A stretch of 64,000 nucleotides of DNA from Gemmatimonadota bacterium (GCA_016194585.1 JACQBG010000009.1:1-64000), one strand, 5' to 3'. Numbered from the stretch's first letter, positions 24,197-32,920 are shown. The notes: a model not told the origin generated them from the letters alone. Program-made: numbers and translations.

Positions 24197-25431
24197 TTGC
24201 GACTCCGCAGCCATTCCAGCGGATCGACCGCCTGCCGGCCGTCGGGGCGGATCTCGAAGTGGAGGTGCGGGCCGAGTTCGGGGTCGGTGGTGCCGACCGT
24301 GCCGAGGATCTGCCCCTTCGCGATCTTCGCCCCCTTGGTGACGCTGATCTGCCCCAGCGAGCTGTAGATCGAGTAGGCGCCGGCGCCGTGCTGCAGCACC
24401 ACCGTCGGACCGTAGGTGCCGAACGACTGGAGCACTTCGGCCACCGAGCCGGCGGCGACGGCGCGCACGGCCGTGCCCGCGGGGGCGCCGATGCCGACGC
24501 CGTTCCAGCGGATGGCGGTGTTGTTCGGGTTGACGGCGCGCCCGAAGCGATAGAGGATCTCGCCCTCGACCGGCCAGTCGAGGCGGCCGATGTCGGTCGT
24601 GCGGAGGGTGCTCGTCGTCGGGATCGAGCTGCCCGCGCGGCCGGCGGCGCGGCGCCGTTCCGTCTCGAGGGCGAGCACGATGTCGGTGAGGCGCTTCTCG
24701 TCCTTGCCGATCTGCTGCAGCCGCTGCTCGGTCGCCTTCTGCCGGGCCTGCGCCTGCGCGAGACTCCGACCGCGCTGCTCCTCGAGCGTGCGCAGCCGCT
24801 TCTCCTCCTCGGCCTTCTCCTGGCGCGAGAGCTCCACGTCGCCGCGCAGCCGCAGCAACGACTGCCGCTGCCGGTCGATGAGCATGCCGAGCGTCTCGAC
24901 GCGCAGCACGAGCGCGCGGTCGCGCTGCGCGACGAGGTGCAGGTACTTGTAGCGCGCGATGAGTTCGCCGAACGACTGCGCCGAGAGCAGCGCCTCCGCC
25001 GAGTACATCGGACCGCGCTTGTAGATCTCCTTCACGCGGTGCTCGAGCGCGGCGCGCTTGATGGCGAGCTCGTCCTGGGCATGCACGAGGTCGGCCGTGG
25101 TGCCGTGCTCCTCCTCGCCGAGCGAGGAGATCTGGGCGTCGAGCGAACGCACGGCGCGCGCCGTCGCGTCGCGCTGCCGCTCGATGTTCGTGCGCTCCTC
25201 GGAGAGGTCGTGCACCGTGCCCTGCAGCTCGCGCATGCGTTTCTGGAGGTCGGCGCGCTCGTTGCGGATGCGGTCGAGCTCCTCGCGCTGCGCGCGGAGC
25301 TTCTCGTTGGCGTTCTGGGCGTTCTGGGCGTTCTGCGCGCTTGGCGGCGGGGGCGGCTGCTGGGCGGCGAGCGGCGCCGCCACGCCGAGCCAGACCGCGC
25401 CGGCGGCCAGCCGCAGCCGGCGGCCAGCCAC
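24193..25431 (-). CDS. EnvC-like murein hydrolase activator (coiled coil plus degenerate LytM domain)
   Basis: A 412-residue secreted protein. A signal peptide (cleavage near APLAAQQ) is followed by about 220 residues of coiled coil, then a LytM/M23 domain. The distal motif HLHFEI is intact, but where active LytM enzymes have HxGxD this protein has WNGVG, so two zinc ligands are missing. EnvC of enterobacteria has the same kind of defect and acts by activating amidases under FtsEX control. Because the gene directly follows ftsE and ftsX, the same role in septal peptidoglycan splitting is likely. The GTG at 25431 starts two bases after the ftsX stop. Confidence 0.88.
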   Translation of the reverse strand: MAGRRLRLAAGAVWLGVAAPLAAQQPPPPPSAQNAQNAQNANEKLRAQREELDRIRNERADLQKRMRELQGTVHDLSEERTNIERQRDATARAVRSLDAQISSLGEEEHGTTADLVHAQDELAIKRAALEHRVKEIYKRGPMYSAEALLSAQSFGELIARYKYLHLVAQRDRALVLRVETLGMLIDRQRQSLLRLRGDVELSRQEKAEEEKRLRTLEEQRGRSLAQAQARQKATEQRLQQIGKDEKRLTDIVLALETERRRAAGRAGSSIPTTSTLRTTDIGRLDWPVEGEILYRFGRAVNPNNTAIRWNGVGIGAPAGTAVRAVAAGSVAEVLQSFGTYGPTVVLQHGAGAYSIYSSLGQISVTKGAKIAKGQILGTVGTTDPELGPHLHFEIRPDGRQAVDPLEWLRSRK

Positions 25432-25433
25432 CG

Positions 25434-26282
25434 TCAGACGTCCCTCAGGTGCCGTCCCACGCTCAGCAGGCTGCCGAGCAGCCCGATGAGCGCGCCCGCC
25501 AGCACGCCGAGCACGGAGAGCCGCACGTCGAAGAAGTCGGCGCGGAACACGTAGCGTCCGATCACCGCGTTGGCGCTCCAGGCGAGCAGGAGCGCGAGCA
25601 GCCCGCCGAGGAATCCCTTGAGCGCCCCTTCGATGAGGAACGGGCTGCGCACGAACGAGTCGGTCGCGCCGACGAGCCGCATGATCGCGATCTCCCGCGC
25701 TCGCGCGAGCACGGCCATGCGGATCGTCGACCCGATGATGATGATGGCGACGGCGGCGAAGGTGAGGCCGAGGAGCATGCCGGCGAGCGTCGACAGCGTG
25801 CGGATGCGGTAGAGCTTCTGCACCCATTCCTCGCCGTACCGCACGTCGTCGATGAAGTCGTAGGTCTTCATCCGGTCGGCGACGGCCTTCACGGTGGCCG
25901 GGTCGCGGAAGCCCTCCTTGAGCCGGACGTCGAGCGAGGCCGGGAGGATGCCGGGGTCGAACACGTCCTTGAACTCGCCGAGTTCGCGGCGGGCCCGCTC
26001 GAGGGCGGCCTCGGGGGTGACCATCGTCACCGAGGCGACCTCGGGGAACGCCCGCACGTCGGCGATCGCGGCGCCCGTCTGTTCGGCCGTCGTGCCGTCG
26101 ACGATGAACGCGCGCACCTCCACGCGGTCCTCGACCTCGGTGAGCGCCTTGCGGATGTTGAGCGCGACGAGCCCGAACAGCCCGAACGCGAAGAGCGAGA
26201 AGGCGATCGTCGTCACGCTGAGGGCGCTCAGCATCGGCGCGCGCCGGAAGGCGAGGAGGGCCTCGCGCCAGGCGAGTCTCAT
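25434..26282 (-). CDS. ftsX: Cell-division ABC transporter permease FtsX
   Basis: FtsX is the membrane half of the FtsEX complex, which passes an ATPase signal through the inner membrane to periplasmic peptidoglycan hydrolases. The 282-residue protein has the expected shape: an N-terminal membrane segment (SALSVTTIAFSLFAFGLFGL), a periplasmic domain of about 120 residues, then three more membrane segments in a FtsX/MacB domain (IIIIGSTIRMAVLARAREIA). The start forms an ATGA overlap with ftsE, and the envC-like gene begins two bases after its stop. Confidence 0.95.
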   Translation of the reverse strand: MRLAWREALLAFRRAPMLSALSVTTIAFSLFAFGLFGLVALNIRKALTEVEDRVEVRAFIVDGTTAEQTGAAIADVRAFPEVASVTMVTPEAALERARRELGEFKDVFDPGILPASLDVRLKEGFRDPATVKAVADRMKTYDFIDDVRYGEEWVQKLYRIRTLSTLAGMLLGLTFAAVAIIIIGSTIRMAVLARAREIAIMRLVGATDSFVRSPFLIEGALKGFLGGLLALLLAWSANAVIGRYVFRADFFDVRLSVLGVLAGALIGLLGSLLSVGRHLRDV

Positions 26283-26977
26283 GCGTCGTCCCCTACGGCG
26301 GCGGCCGGCGCCGGCGCGCCCGAGTCGAACACGAGCTGACCGTGGTTGAGCTCGATCGTGCGGAACTTCGCCTGCCGCACCAGTTCGAGGTCGTGCGTCG
26401 CCATCAGCACCGCGGTGCCCGCGGCGTTGATGTCGCGGAGGAGCTGGAACACGCCGCGCGTGGCGCGCTCGTCGAGGTTGCCGGTGGGCTCGTCGGCGAC
26501 GATGAGCATGGGGTCGTTGGCGAGCGCGCGGGCGATCGCCACGCGCTGCTGCTCGCCGCCGGAGAGTTCGCGAGGGAGCGCCATCCCCTTCGACGCGAGG
26601 CCGACCTGGGTGAGCAGCTTGCCGACGCGCGACGCGATGCCGGTCGACGGCGCGCCGGTGACCTCGAGGGCGAACGCGATGTTCTCCTCGACGCTGCGGT
26701 CCTCGAGCAGCCGGAAATCCTGGAAGATGATGCCGAGCTTGCGGCGCAGCTTCGGCACGTCGCGGCCGGTGATCGTCACCGAGCTCGTCCCCGCGACCTT
26801 CACTTCGCCCGACGTGGGACGCTCGTCGAGGTAGGAGAGCTTGAGGATCGTGCTCTTCCCGGCGCCGCTCGGCCCCGTGAGGAAGGCGAACTCGCCGCGG
26901 GCGAGATGGAACGACACGTCCCGCAGCGCGAAGCCGGTGCGGGGGAACTCCTTCGTGACGTGCGTGAAGCGGATCAT
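26279..26977 (-). CDS. ftsE: Cell-division ATP-binding protein FtsE
   Basis: The cytoplasmic ATPase of FtsEX. At 232 residues it has Walker A GPSGAGKST (residues 35-43), a Q-loop (GIIFQDFRLL), signature LSGGEQQRVAIARAL, Walker B LIVADEPTGNLD and switch His (MATHD). Compared with E. coli FtsE it has a slightly longer C-terminal tail rich in Ala and Pro. It lies three bases after the transsulfuration enzyme gene and overlaps ftsX by four bases. Confidence 0.97.
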   Translation of the reverse strand: MIRFTHVTKEFPRTGFALRDVSFHLARGEFAFLTGPSGAGKSTILKLSYLDERPTSGEVKVAGTSSVTITGRDVPKLRRKLGIIFQDFRLLEDRSVEENIAFALEVTGAPSTGIASRVGKLLTQVGLASKGMALPRELSGGEQQRVAIARALANDPMLIVADEPTGNLDERATRGVFQLLRDINAAGTAVLMATHDLELVRQAKFRTIELNHGQLVFDSGAPAPAAAVGDDA

Positions 26978-26980
26978 CCG

Positions 26981-28138
26981 TTACTTGAGCGCCTGTTCGA
27001 TGTCGGCGATGATGTCGTCGGCGTCCTCGATGCCGATCGAGAGGCGCAGGAAGCCGTCGGGGATGCCCAGCTTGGCCCGCTCCTCGCTCGTCATCGAGGC
27101 GTGCGAACTGTAGCGCGGCTCGCTCACGAGGCTGTCGACGCCGCCGAGGCTCGCGGCGTGCTGGATGAGCTTGAGCCGGCGGAGGAACCGCTCGGCCGCC
27201 TTGCCGCCTCCCGTGAGCTCGATCGCCATCATGCCCCCGAAGCCGTCGAGCATGGCGCGCGCGATCTCGTGGTCGGCGTGGTCGGAGAGCCCCGGGTAGT
27301 GCACCCGCTTGATCTCCTTCCGGTCGGCGCACCAGTTGGCGATGCGCATCGCGTTGTCGTTCTGCCGGCGCACGCGCACGTCGAGCGTCTTGAGCCCGCG
27401 CTCGAGCAGCCAGAGCGCGAACGGGTCGGGGGCCTGCCCCCACACCATCATCTTCTGCAGCACTTCCTGGATGTACGGCTCGGTGCCGCAGACGACGCCC
27501 GCCATCGCGTCGTGGTGCCCGTTCAGGTACTTCGTGGCCGAATGGATGACGACGTCGGCGCCGTGCTCGATGGGGCGGAAGTTCACGGGGCTCGCGAACG
27601 TCGAATCGACGACGAGGGCGAGGCCGATCTCCTTGGTGAGGTACGAGATCGGGCGGAGGTCGAGCACGCGGCAGCTCGGGTTCACGGGCGACTCGACGAA
27701 GATCGCCCGCGTCTCCTTGCGCAGCCGCTTCCGCCAGGCGCGCGGCTCGAGCGGGTCGACGAGCGTCACGTCGATCCCCATGCGCACGAACTCCTCGGTG
27801 AACAACCGGAACGTGCCGCCGTAGATGTACGAGCTCGACAGGAGGTGGTCGCCGGGACGCAGGAGGGCGAGCATCGCGCACGCCGTCGCGCCCATCCCGC
27901 TCCCCAGCACGAGCGACGATTCCGCGCCGTCGAGCAACGCCAGGCGCTTCTGCAGCCGCTCCGAGTTCGGCGTGTTGCCGTAGCGCGTGTACTTGAGCCC
28001 GGCGCCGGTGCCGATCTCCTGAATGTAGTTCACCGACTGCACGAGCGGCGGCGCGACGGGGTCGCCCGGCTGATGGCGTTCGGCGGCGCCATGGATGGCG
28101 ACCGTCGCGAGCCCGTGCGACGTCTTCTTCTTGCTCAT
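26981..28138 (-). CDS. PLP-dependent transsulfuration enzyme (cystathionine gamma-synthase/lyase family)
   Basis: A 385-residue member of the Cys/Met metabolism PLP family. The PLP-binding lysine is in HSATKYLNGH, the ring-stacking and phosphate region in GSGMGATACAM, and the substrate arginine region near DGFLRLSIGIED. Enzymes of this family make or break cystathionine, homocysteine or methionine; the exact reaction cannot be fixed by eye. The ATG at 28138 (MSKKKTSHG) is preferred over an upstream extension that would overlap the previous gene. It is tightly packed between the STAS/HATPase cassette (seven bases) and ftsE (three bases). Confidence 0.92.
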   Translation of the reverse strand: MSKKKTSHGLATVAIHGAAERHQPGDPVAPPLVQSVNYIQEIGTGAGLKYTRYGNTPNSERLQKRLALLDGAESSLVLGSGMGATACAMLALLRPGDHLLSSSYIYGGTFRLFTEEFVRMGIDVTLVDPLEPRAWRKRLRKETRAIFVESPVNPSCRVLDLRPISYLTKEIGLALVVDSTFASPVNFRPIEHGADVVIHSATKYLNGHHDAMAGVVCGTEPYIQEVLQKMMVWGQAPDPFALWLLERGLKTLDVRVRRQNDNAMRIANWCADRKEIKRVHYPGLSDHADHEIARAMLDGFGGMMAIELTGGGKAAERFLRRLKLIQHAASLGGVDSLVSEPRYSSHASMTSEERAKLGIPDGFLRLSIGIEDADDIIADIEQALK

Positions 28139-28145
28139 GGGCGGG

Positions 28146-28448
28146 TCACCGTTTGACGAAGGGGATCTGGTGCGTGCGTTCGGCATCCACTTTCACGAGG
28201 TGCACGACGTCGGTGAGCACGATGCCCGCGAGGTCGCGCACCACCACGCCGCCCTTGGGCAGCGTGTCGTCGATCTCCACCGGGGCGAGCTCATGCCGCT
28301 TCGGGCCATAGACCCACACCAGCTCGCCGGCGGCGACGGCGCGGAGCCGCGCGTCGTCCGCCCGCAGGCGCAGCAGCGGGCCCCGCTCCGCGTCCGACAC
28401 CCGCGTCGCGATGTAGCCGACCACCTGCAACGGCGGGTTGTACGCCAC
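28146..28448 (-). CDS. Small barrel-like protein in the STAS/HATPase cassette
   Basis: A 100-residue cytoplasmic protein without a signal peptide or cysteines. Its pattern of short beta strands with Gly/Pro turns (VVGYIATRV, GELVWVYGPKR, TLPKGGVVVRDLAG) resembles a double-psi beta-barrel such as a molybdopterin dinucleotide-binding or aspartate-decarboxylase-like domain, but this is only a visual fold guess. The GTG start shares one base with the TAG stop of the STAS-like gene, a strong sign of coupled translation. Function unknown. Confidence 0.6.
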   Translation of the reverse strand: MAYNPPLQVVGYIATRVSDAERGPLLRLRADDARLRAVAAGELVWVYGPKRHELAPVEIDDTLPKGGVVVRDLAGIVLTDVVHLVKVDAERTHQIPFVKR

Positions 28449-28999
28449 TAGTGATGGGCCACGTTCGGGGCGGAATACGACTCGCCGTCGAACCGCAGCA
28501 GCCGCCGGCGGTGCAGGGCGCCGAGCAACTCGGCGATCACCTCCGGTTCGCTCCCCGCCGCGCGCGCCACGTCGGCCGCACCGGCCGCGCCGAGCGCCCG
28601 CACGTGCTCCCACGTCTCCCGCTCGTCGTCGCTCACCGCGCCCACCAGCCGCGCCGCGCCGTCGGCGAAGTGCACCACCAGCGCCAGCCCGTGATGGTGC
28701 AGCACGTCCTCGATCGCCTCGAGGTGCGCGTCGGTGATGCCGTGGAACACCACGTAGCCGAGGTCGGCGTCGCGGTGCTTGTAGGCGAGCAGCAGCTTCG
28801 CCACCACCTCGTCGGCGCACGAGTAGTCCATCATGCCGATCTGCGAGAAGTCGAGTAACGCGACGTCGCCGCGATGCAGCCCCTCGAGCTCCCGCTCGAT
28901 GCACTGCCGCACCGCCGCGCCCGTCGGCCGCGTCACGAGGTCCGCGTACGGCAGGTTCGCGGAATGCCGCAGCACCGAGCCCACGTCGATGCGCGTCAT
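28448..28999 (-). CDS. STAS-like (DUF4325-type) protein with winged-helix-like C-terminus
   Basis: A 183-residue protein. Residues about 25-120 look like a STAS-type fold: DVALLDFSQIGMMDYSCADE carries a serine where anti-sigma-factor antagonists are phosphorylated. The last 50 residues (AADVARAAGSEPEVIAELLG, then LHRRRLLRFDGESY) read like a small winged-helix unit. Its start overlaps the HATPase gene stop as ATGA, and its stop overlaps the next start, so it is likely made in a fixed ratio with the HATPase protein, presumably as its partner in a phosphorylation switch. Substrate and output are unknown. Confidence 0.75.
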   Translation of the reverse strand: MTRIDVGSVLRHSANLPYADLVTRPTGAAVRQCIERELEGLHRGDVALLDFSQIGMMDYSCADEVVAKLLLAYKHRDADLGYVVFHGITDAHLEAIEDVLHHHGLALVVHFADGAARLVGAVSDDERETWEHVRALGAAGAADVARAAGSEPEVIAELLGALHRRRLLRFDGESYSAPNVAHH

Positions 29000-29886
29000 G
29001 CCGTCTTCCCCACGTTCTCGGGGATGGTGATCTGCAGCTGCGCGCCGGGGAAGTTGGGGAGGTTGTCGCGCCGCGGCACGTCGTCGTCCCAGGCGGGCAC
29101 GATCGCGATGCGCGCCGTGCCGCTCCGCACCGCGAGCTTGCCGCCGCGACGGCCGATGTACCCGCGGATCCCCTTGATCCCCTGGCCGCGCCCCGGGTCG
29201 GAGTACCGGCTCACGCCGTTCACCACGGCGAGCTCGAGCGCCGCGCCGTCGCTCCACCGGTCGGTCACGGGGCGGCGCTGGCCGTTCTCGAGCGACTTCC
29301 GGAAGCCGATCCCCGCGTCGCACACGGCGATCTCCGCCGCCCAGCGGCCGAGCCGCTTGCGATAGTGATAGGCCTGCACCATCACCCAGCCGCCACGCCC
29401 CGCGTGCTCGACGATGTTCTGGCACGATTCCGACAGCGCCATCGAGAAACCCATCATGGCCCGCGGTTCGAGGTGCAGCTTGTTCGTGAGGATGACTTCG
29501 GCCTGCTTCTGGATGCGCTCGACCACGTCGTGCACGTCCTGGCTCCGATTCACCGGGGTGACCTCGAGCAGCACGTCACTCTCTCCGGACGACCGGGCGC
29601 GCGGGACGTTACCCTGCAGGTCGTACAGCTCCTCGGCGTACTTGAAGAATCCCGCCCGCACCCAGTAGGAGGACTTGTCCGTGTCCTCCGGGGTGAGGAA
29701 GGTCGGCTTCTCCTGCCGCGTCTGGGCCAGCGTCAGCAGCGCCGTCAGCCCGTACGGCGACGCCCACGTGCAGTGACGCGCGTCGAGGATCACCTTCTCC
29801 TCCGGCGGGTGGGGCGCCAGCTGCTCGAGGACCTGCTCAAACGTCAGGTCGTTGAGCGAGGATGGAAGGGTGATGACGGCCGTCAC
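28996..29886 (-). CDS. STAS-like domain fused to a GHKL (anti-sigma-type) ATPase
   Basis: A 296-residue protein. Residues 1-100 resemble a STAS-like domain (EKVILDARHCTWASPYGLTA). A GHKL ATPase follows with all three boxes: N box ALSESCQNIVEHA, G1 VCDAGIGF and G2 GRGQGIKGIRGYI. There is no membrane segment and no histidine phosphotransfer domain, so it looks like a SpoIIAB/RsbW-type serine kinase or ATP-binding regulator rather than a sensor kinase. Having antagonist-like and ATPase domains in one chain is uncommon. It overlaps both neighbours by four bases (ATGA), next to the PfkB-like kinase and the STAS-like gene. The target sigma factor, if any, is not in the window. Confidence 0.8.
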   Translation of the reverse strand: MTAVITLPSSLNDLTFEQVLEQLAPHPPEEKVILDARHCTWASPYGLTALLTLAQTRQEKPTFLTPEDTDKSSYWVRAGFFKYAEELYDLQGNVPRARSSGESDVLLEVTPVNRSQDVHDVVERIQKQAEVILTNKLHLEPRAMMGFSMALSESCQNIVEHAGRGGWVMVQAYHYRKRLGRWAAEIAVCDAGIGFRKSLENGQRRPVTDRWSDGAALELAVVNGVSRYSDPGRGQGIKGIRGYIGRRGGKLAVRSGTARIAIVPAWDDDVPRRDNLPNFPGAQLQITIPENVGKTA

Positions 29887-30863
29887 GCGCTGAGCTCTCC
29901 GCGCAGGTAATGGGCGAGTCCCGTGGCGCCACGGTGCTCGACGTTGCGCGCGGCCGCCTCGTGCGCGGCACGCATCGCGTCGGTGAATCTATCACCCGCG
30001 ACCAGCCTTGAGTAATAGGTCGCGCCCCACACGTCGCCACACCCCGTGGGGTCGCCGTCGGCGATGCGCGCCAAGCTCGGCGGCACCAGCGCCGTCTGGA
30101 TCGCGCCCCCCATCGCGGCGCGCGACGTCACCGGTGGGTCGCGCCGGATGTCCGACAGCCGCGCGAAGTCGGGCGCCGCGAAATAGGCCGCGCCACGCTG
30201 CCCGAGCGTGACCGTCAGATGCTGCACGCCGTTCGCGAGCGCTGTGGCGGCAAGCGCCATCGGATCGCTCGCCATCATCGCCATCTCCTCCTCGTTCACC
30301 TGCACGAGGTCGAAGCAGCGACACCACAGCGCCACGTCGGGAAGCGGACGCAGCGTGCGCAACCCGTCAGGCTGCACCGCCAGCACCAGCGAATGCAGGT
30401 CGCAGTAGATCGGGCCCCGGAAATGCTGCCGGAGCAACTGCGCCGTCTCGAGATCGAGCTCGAAACCGCTGATCAGGTTCACGTAGAGCGCGTCCAGGTC
30501 ACGGACGAGCGGCGCAAGCCCGATCCAACTCCACCCGGGGATGCCTCCCGAGAGCACTTCACTGCGCCGTTCCGCGTCGGTGTAGAAGAGTTCGACGCGG
30601 TTATTCCGGTAGGGCACTACAATAGGATGCGCATCGGGCGCGATCCGGCGCAGCCGCCGCAGGAAGTCGCCCGCCTTGGAGGCGAGATCCTCGCCCACCT
30701 TCACCAGCGGGACCAACTCCCAGTCCTCGGGGAGCGCGGCGTCGAACGCGCTGAGCGCGTACGTGATTCCGCCCCACTCCTCCACGGGCGAGCGCGCCGG
30801 GTCGCGGCCGTGGATGACGTCCCACACGAAGGTGCCGATCACCCCCATGCGCTTGCGGCGCAT
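29883..30863 (-). CDS. PfkB-family carbohydrate/nucleoside kinase-like protein
   Basis: A 326-residue ribokinase-like protein. The PfkB C-terminal signature is present as GDPTGCGDVWGA, with the catalytic-base aspartate in GCGD and anion-hole glycines. The N-terminal signature region is diverged (EWGGITYALSAFDAALP). It should transfer phosphate from ATP to a sugar, nucleoside or similar alcohol in the cytoplasm; the substrate cannot be told. Its stop overlaps the HATPase gene start by four bases, and it follows the ROK kinase by six bases, so two sugar kinases precede the regulatory pair. Confidence 0.85.
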   Translation of the reverse strand: MRRKRMGVIGTFVWDVIHGRDPARSPVEEWGGITYALSAFDAALPEDWELVPLVKVGEDLASKAGDFLRRLRRIAPDAHPIVVPYRNNRVELFYTDAERRSEVLSGGIPGWSWIGLAPLVRDLDALYVNLISGFELDLETAQLLRQHFRGPIYCDLHSLVLAVQPDGLRTLRPLPDVALWCRCFDLVQVNEEEMAMMASDPMALAATALANGVQHLTVTLGQRGAAYFAAPDFARLSDIRRDPPVTSRAAMGGAIQTALVPPSLARIADGDPTGCGDVWGATYYSRLVAGDRFTDAMRAAHEAAARNVEHRGATGLAHYLRGELSA

Positions 30864-30869
30864 GGCGCG

Positions 30870-31886
30870 CTACGCGGGCTGCTGCGACATGAACGTCGCG
30901 ACCGCTCCTACCATCCCCGCGTTGCCCCCCAGCGCGCCGGGCACGATGCGGCAGGCGTCCACCGCCGGCTTGAACGCGCGGCGCTTCACTTCGGCCCTCA
31001 GCGGGCCGAACAGGTCCTCGCCGGCCTGCGCAACGCCGCCGGCCAGCACCACGACGTCGGGGTTGAACACGTTCAGCAGGTTGGCGATCCCCGTGCCGAT
31101 GTAGCGCGCCGTCTCGCGCACGACTTCGCTGGCGATCCGGTCGCCCGTCTTCGCCGCCTCGTACACGGTCTGCGCGGTGACCTTCGAGAGGTCGCCCCCC
31201 GCCATCACCAGCAACGCCGACGGCTCGCCCCCGGCGAGGGCCTCGCGCGCCCGCTCGCCGATCGCCGTGCCCGAGGCGTAGGCCTCGAGACAGCCGTAGT
31301 TGCCGCACTTGCAGCGGCGTCCCTGCGTGTCGATGGTCGTGTGCCCGATCTCGCCGGCCACGTCGCTCGACCCGTGATACAGCTTGCCGTCGAGGATGAG
31401 CCCGCCGCCGATGCCCGTGCCGATCGTCATGCCGACGACGTTCCGCCCCCCCTGCGCAGCGCCGATCCACCACTCGCCGACCGTCGCGCAGTTGGCGTCG
31501 TTGTCGAGCGTCGCCGTCAATCCGGTCGCGGCCACGATCCGGTCGCGCAACGGATAGTCGTTCCAGCCGAGGTTGGGTGCCACGATCACCAGTCCGGCGT
31601 CGCGGTCGAGCGGCCCCGGTGCGCCGAGCCCGACCCCCCAGAACTGCTTCCGCGTCGCGCCGGTCTTCGCGATCGTCTCGGCGATCACCGTCTCGATGGC
31701 CGCGGCGATGCGCGCCGTGACGCCGTCGGCGCCGTCGGCGGCGTTCGTCGGCTCGGTCACCTGGGCGACGATGGCGCTGCCGTCGGCGGGCATGACGCCG
31801 GCCGAGATCTTGGTGCCTCCGAGGTCGACCCCGATCACGTAGCGCGTGTTGGACACGACATTCCTCTCGCTGGGAGTGGCACTCAC
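30870..31886 (-). CDS. ROK-family sugar kinase (glucokinase-like)
   Basis: A 338-residue ROK protein. An ATP-binding DLGGTK motif lies near residue 21, the catalytic Asp in LDNDANCATVGEW, a second phosphate motif in IGTGIGGGLI, and the zinc site is complete (CKCGNYGCLEAYASG, after EIGHTTID). No N-terminal helix-turn-helix is present, so it is an enzyme rather than a repressor, most likely a glucokinase. The GTG at 31886 forms a GTGA overlap with the heptosyltransferase stop; a GTG 10 codons in (VSNTRYVIG) is an alternative start. Part of the long minus-strand operon. Confidence 0.94.
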   Translation of the reverse strand: MSATPSERNVVSNTRYVIGVDLGGTKISAGVMPADGSAIVAQVTEPTNAADGADGVTARIAAAIETVIAETIAKTGATRKQFWGVGLGAPGPLDRDAGLVIVAPNLGWNDYPLRDRIVAATGLTATLDNDANCATVGEWWIGAAQGGRNVVGMTIGTGIGGGLILDGKLYHGSSDVAGEIGHTTIDTQGRRCKCGNYGCLEAYASGTAIGERAREALAGGEPSALLVMAGGDLSKVTAQTVYEAAKTGDRIASEVVRETARYIGTGIANLLNVFNPDVVVLAGGVAQAGEDLFGPLRAEVKRRAFKPAVDACRIVPGALGGNAGMVGAVATFMSQQPA

Positions 31887-32920
31887 GGGTGGAGCAGCGC
31901 GTGCACGGCGCCCTCAATATGGCTCACGTCGAGGTCGCGCATACAGCGCCAGTGGCCGAGCGGGCACACCGCCGGGCCGTGCGAGTCGCAGGGGCGGCAC
32001 GCCAACCCTTCCACGCCCGCCGTGTCATGCCGCGGGGCCAGCGGCCCGAACCCGAACGCCGGCACCGTCGGGCCGAAGAGGGTGAGCGTCGGCGTGCCGA
32101 CGGCGCTGGCCAGGTGCTGCGGCGCCGAATCGTTGGTGACGAGCGCGGCGCACCGCGCGAGCAGTTCGGCGCTCGCCAGGAGCGTGAGCTCGCCGGTGGC
32201 ATCGACGATCCGCTCCGAGCCCGCCGCGGCGGCGATCTCGGCGGCGAGCGGGGCGTCGTCCGCTCCCCCCACGACGATGATGCGGTAGACCGGCGCCATC
32301 CGCTTCGCGAGGGCGGGGAAGTGCGGCCACCGCTTCGTTCCCCAGATGCTCCCGGGCGCGAGCGCGAGGTAGGGTGCGCCATCGCGCGGGACGTCGCGCA
32401 GCAACCGGTCGACGCTCGCGCGTTCGGCCTCGCCCGGGTACAGCCGTGGCGCGATGGCGCCGGCCGGTGCCTCGCCCGCGCGCGCGCCGAGCGTCCAGAG
32501 GCGCTCGGCGTGGTGCCGGTCCTTGGCGTAGCGCACGCGGCGCGTGTACAGGAAGCGCCCCGCGCTCGTGTTGAACCCGACGATCTCACGGATCCCCGCG
32601 AGCACCACGAGCGCGGCCGACCGCACGGAGCCCTGCGCCATGTACGCGGCGTCGTACCGGCCAGCGCGCAACGTGCGCGCCATGCGCCAGAGTCCGCCGA
32701 ACCCCGCGTCGGCGCGTCGCTTGTCGTACACGATCACGCGGCGTACGGCCGGGTGGTTCGCCAGCAGCGGCGCCCCCGCGGGGGTCGTCACGACGTCCAC
32801 CGCGCCACGCTCGGCGAGCGACGCGATCAGCGGCGTCGTGAGGACGAGGTCGCCGAGGAAGGAGGTCTGGACGACGAGGAAGGACAAGGGCGGGTGAACG
32901 CTGGACGGTGGACGGTACAC
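31883..32920 (-). CDS. Lipopolysaccharide heptosyltransferase-like glycosyltransferase, family 9 (WaaF-like)
   Basis: A GT9 glycosyltransferase that would add heptose to the LPS inner core at the cytoplasmic face. It shows the N-terminal Rossmann region (LVVQTSFLGDLVLTTPL), the sugar-nucleotide region LALAPGSIWGTKRWP, the motif VTNDSAPQHLASAVGTPT and a C-terminal CPLGHWRCMRDL, typical of WaaF-type proteins. The frame opens at a GTG (32920), giving 345 residues, but its first codons lie in the 14-bp repeat array. A TTG at 32887 gives the usual short N-terminus (SFLVVQTSFLGD) and may be the true start. It begins the coupled run down to the porin gene. Confidence 0.88.
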   Translation of the reverse strand: MYRPPSSVHPPLSFLVVQTSFLGDLVLTTPLIASLAERGAVDVVTTPAGAPLLANHPAVRRVIVYDKRRADAGFGGLWRMARTLRAGRYDAAYMAQGSVRSAALVVLAGIREIVGFNTSAGRFLYTRRVRYAKDRHHAERLWTLGARAGEAPAGAIAPRLYPGEAERASVDRLLRDVPRDGAPYLALAPGSIWGTKRWPHFPALAKRMAPVYRIIVVGGADDAPLAAEIAAAAGSERIVDATGELTLLASAELLARCAALVTNDSAPQHLASAVGTPTLTLFGPTVPAFGFGPLAPRHDTAGVEGLACRPCDSHGPAVCPLGHWRCMRDLDVSHIEGAVHALLHP

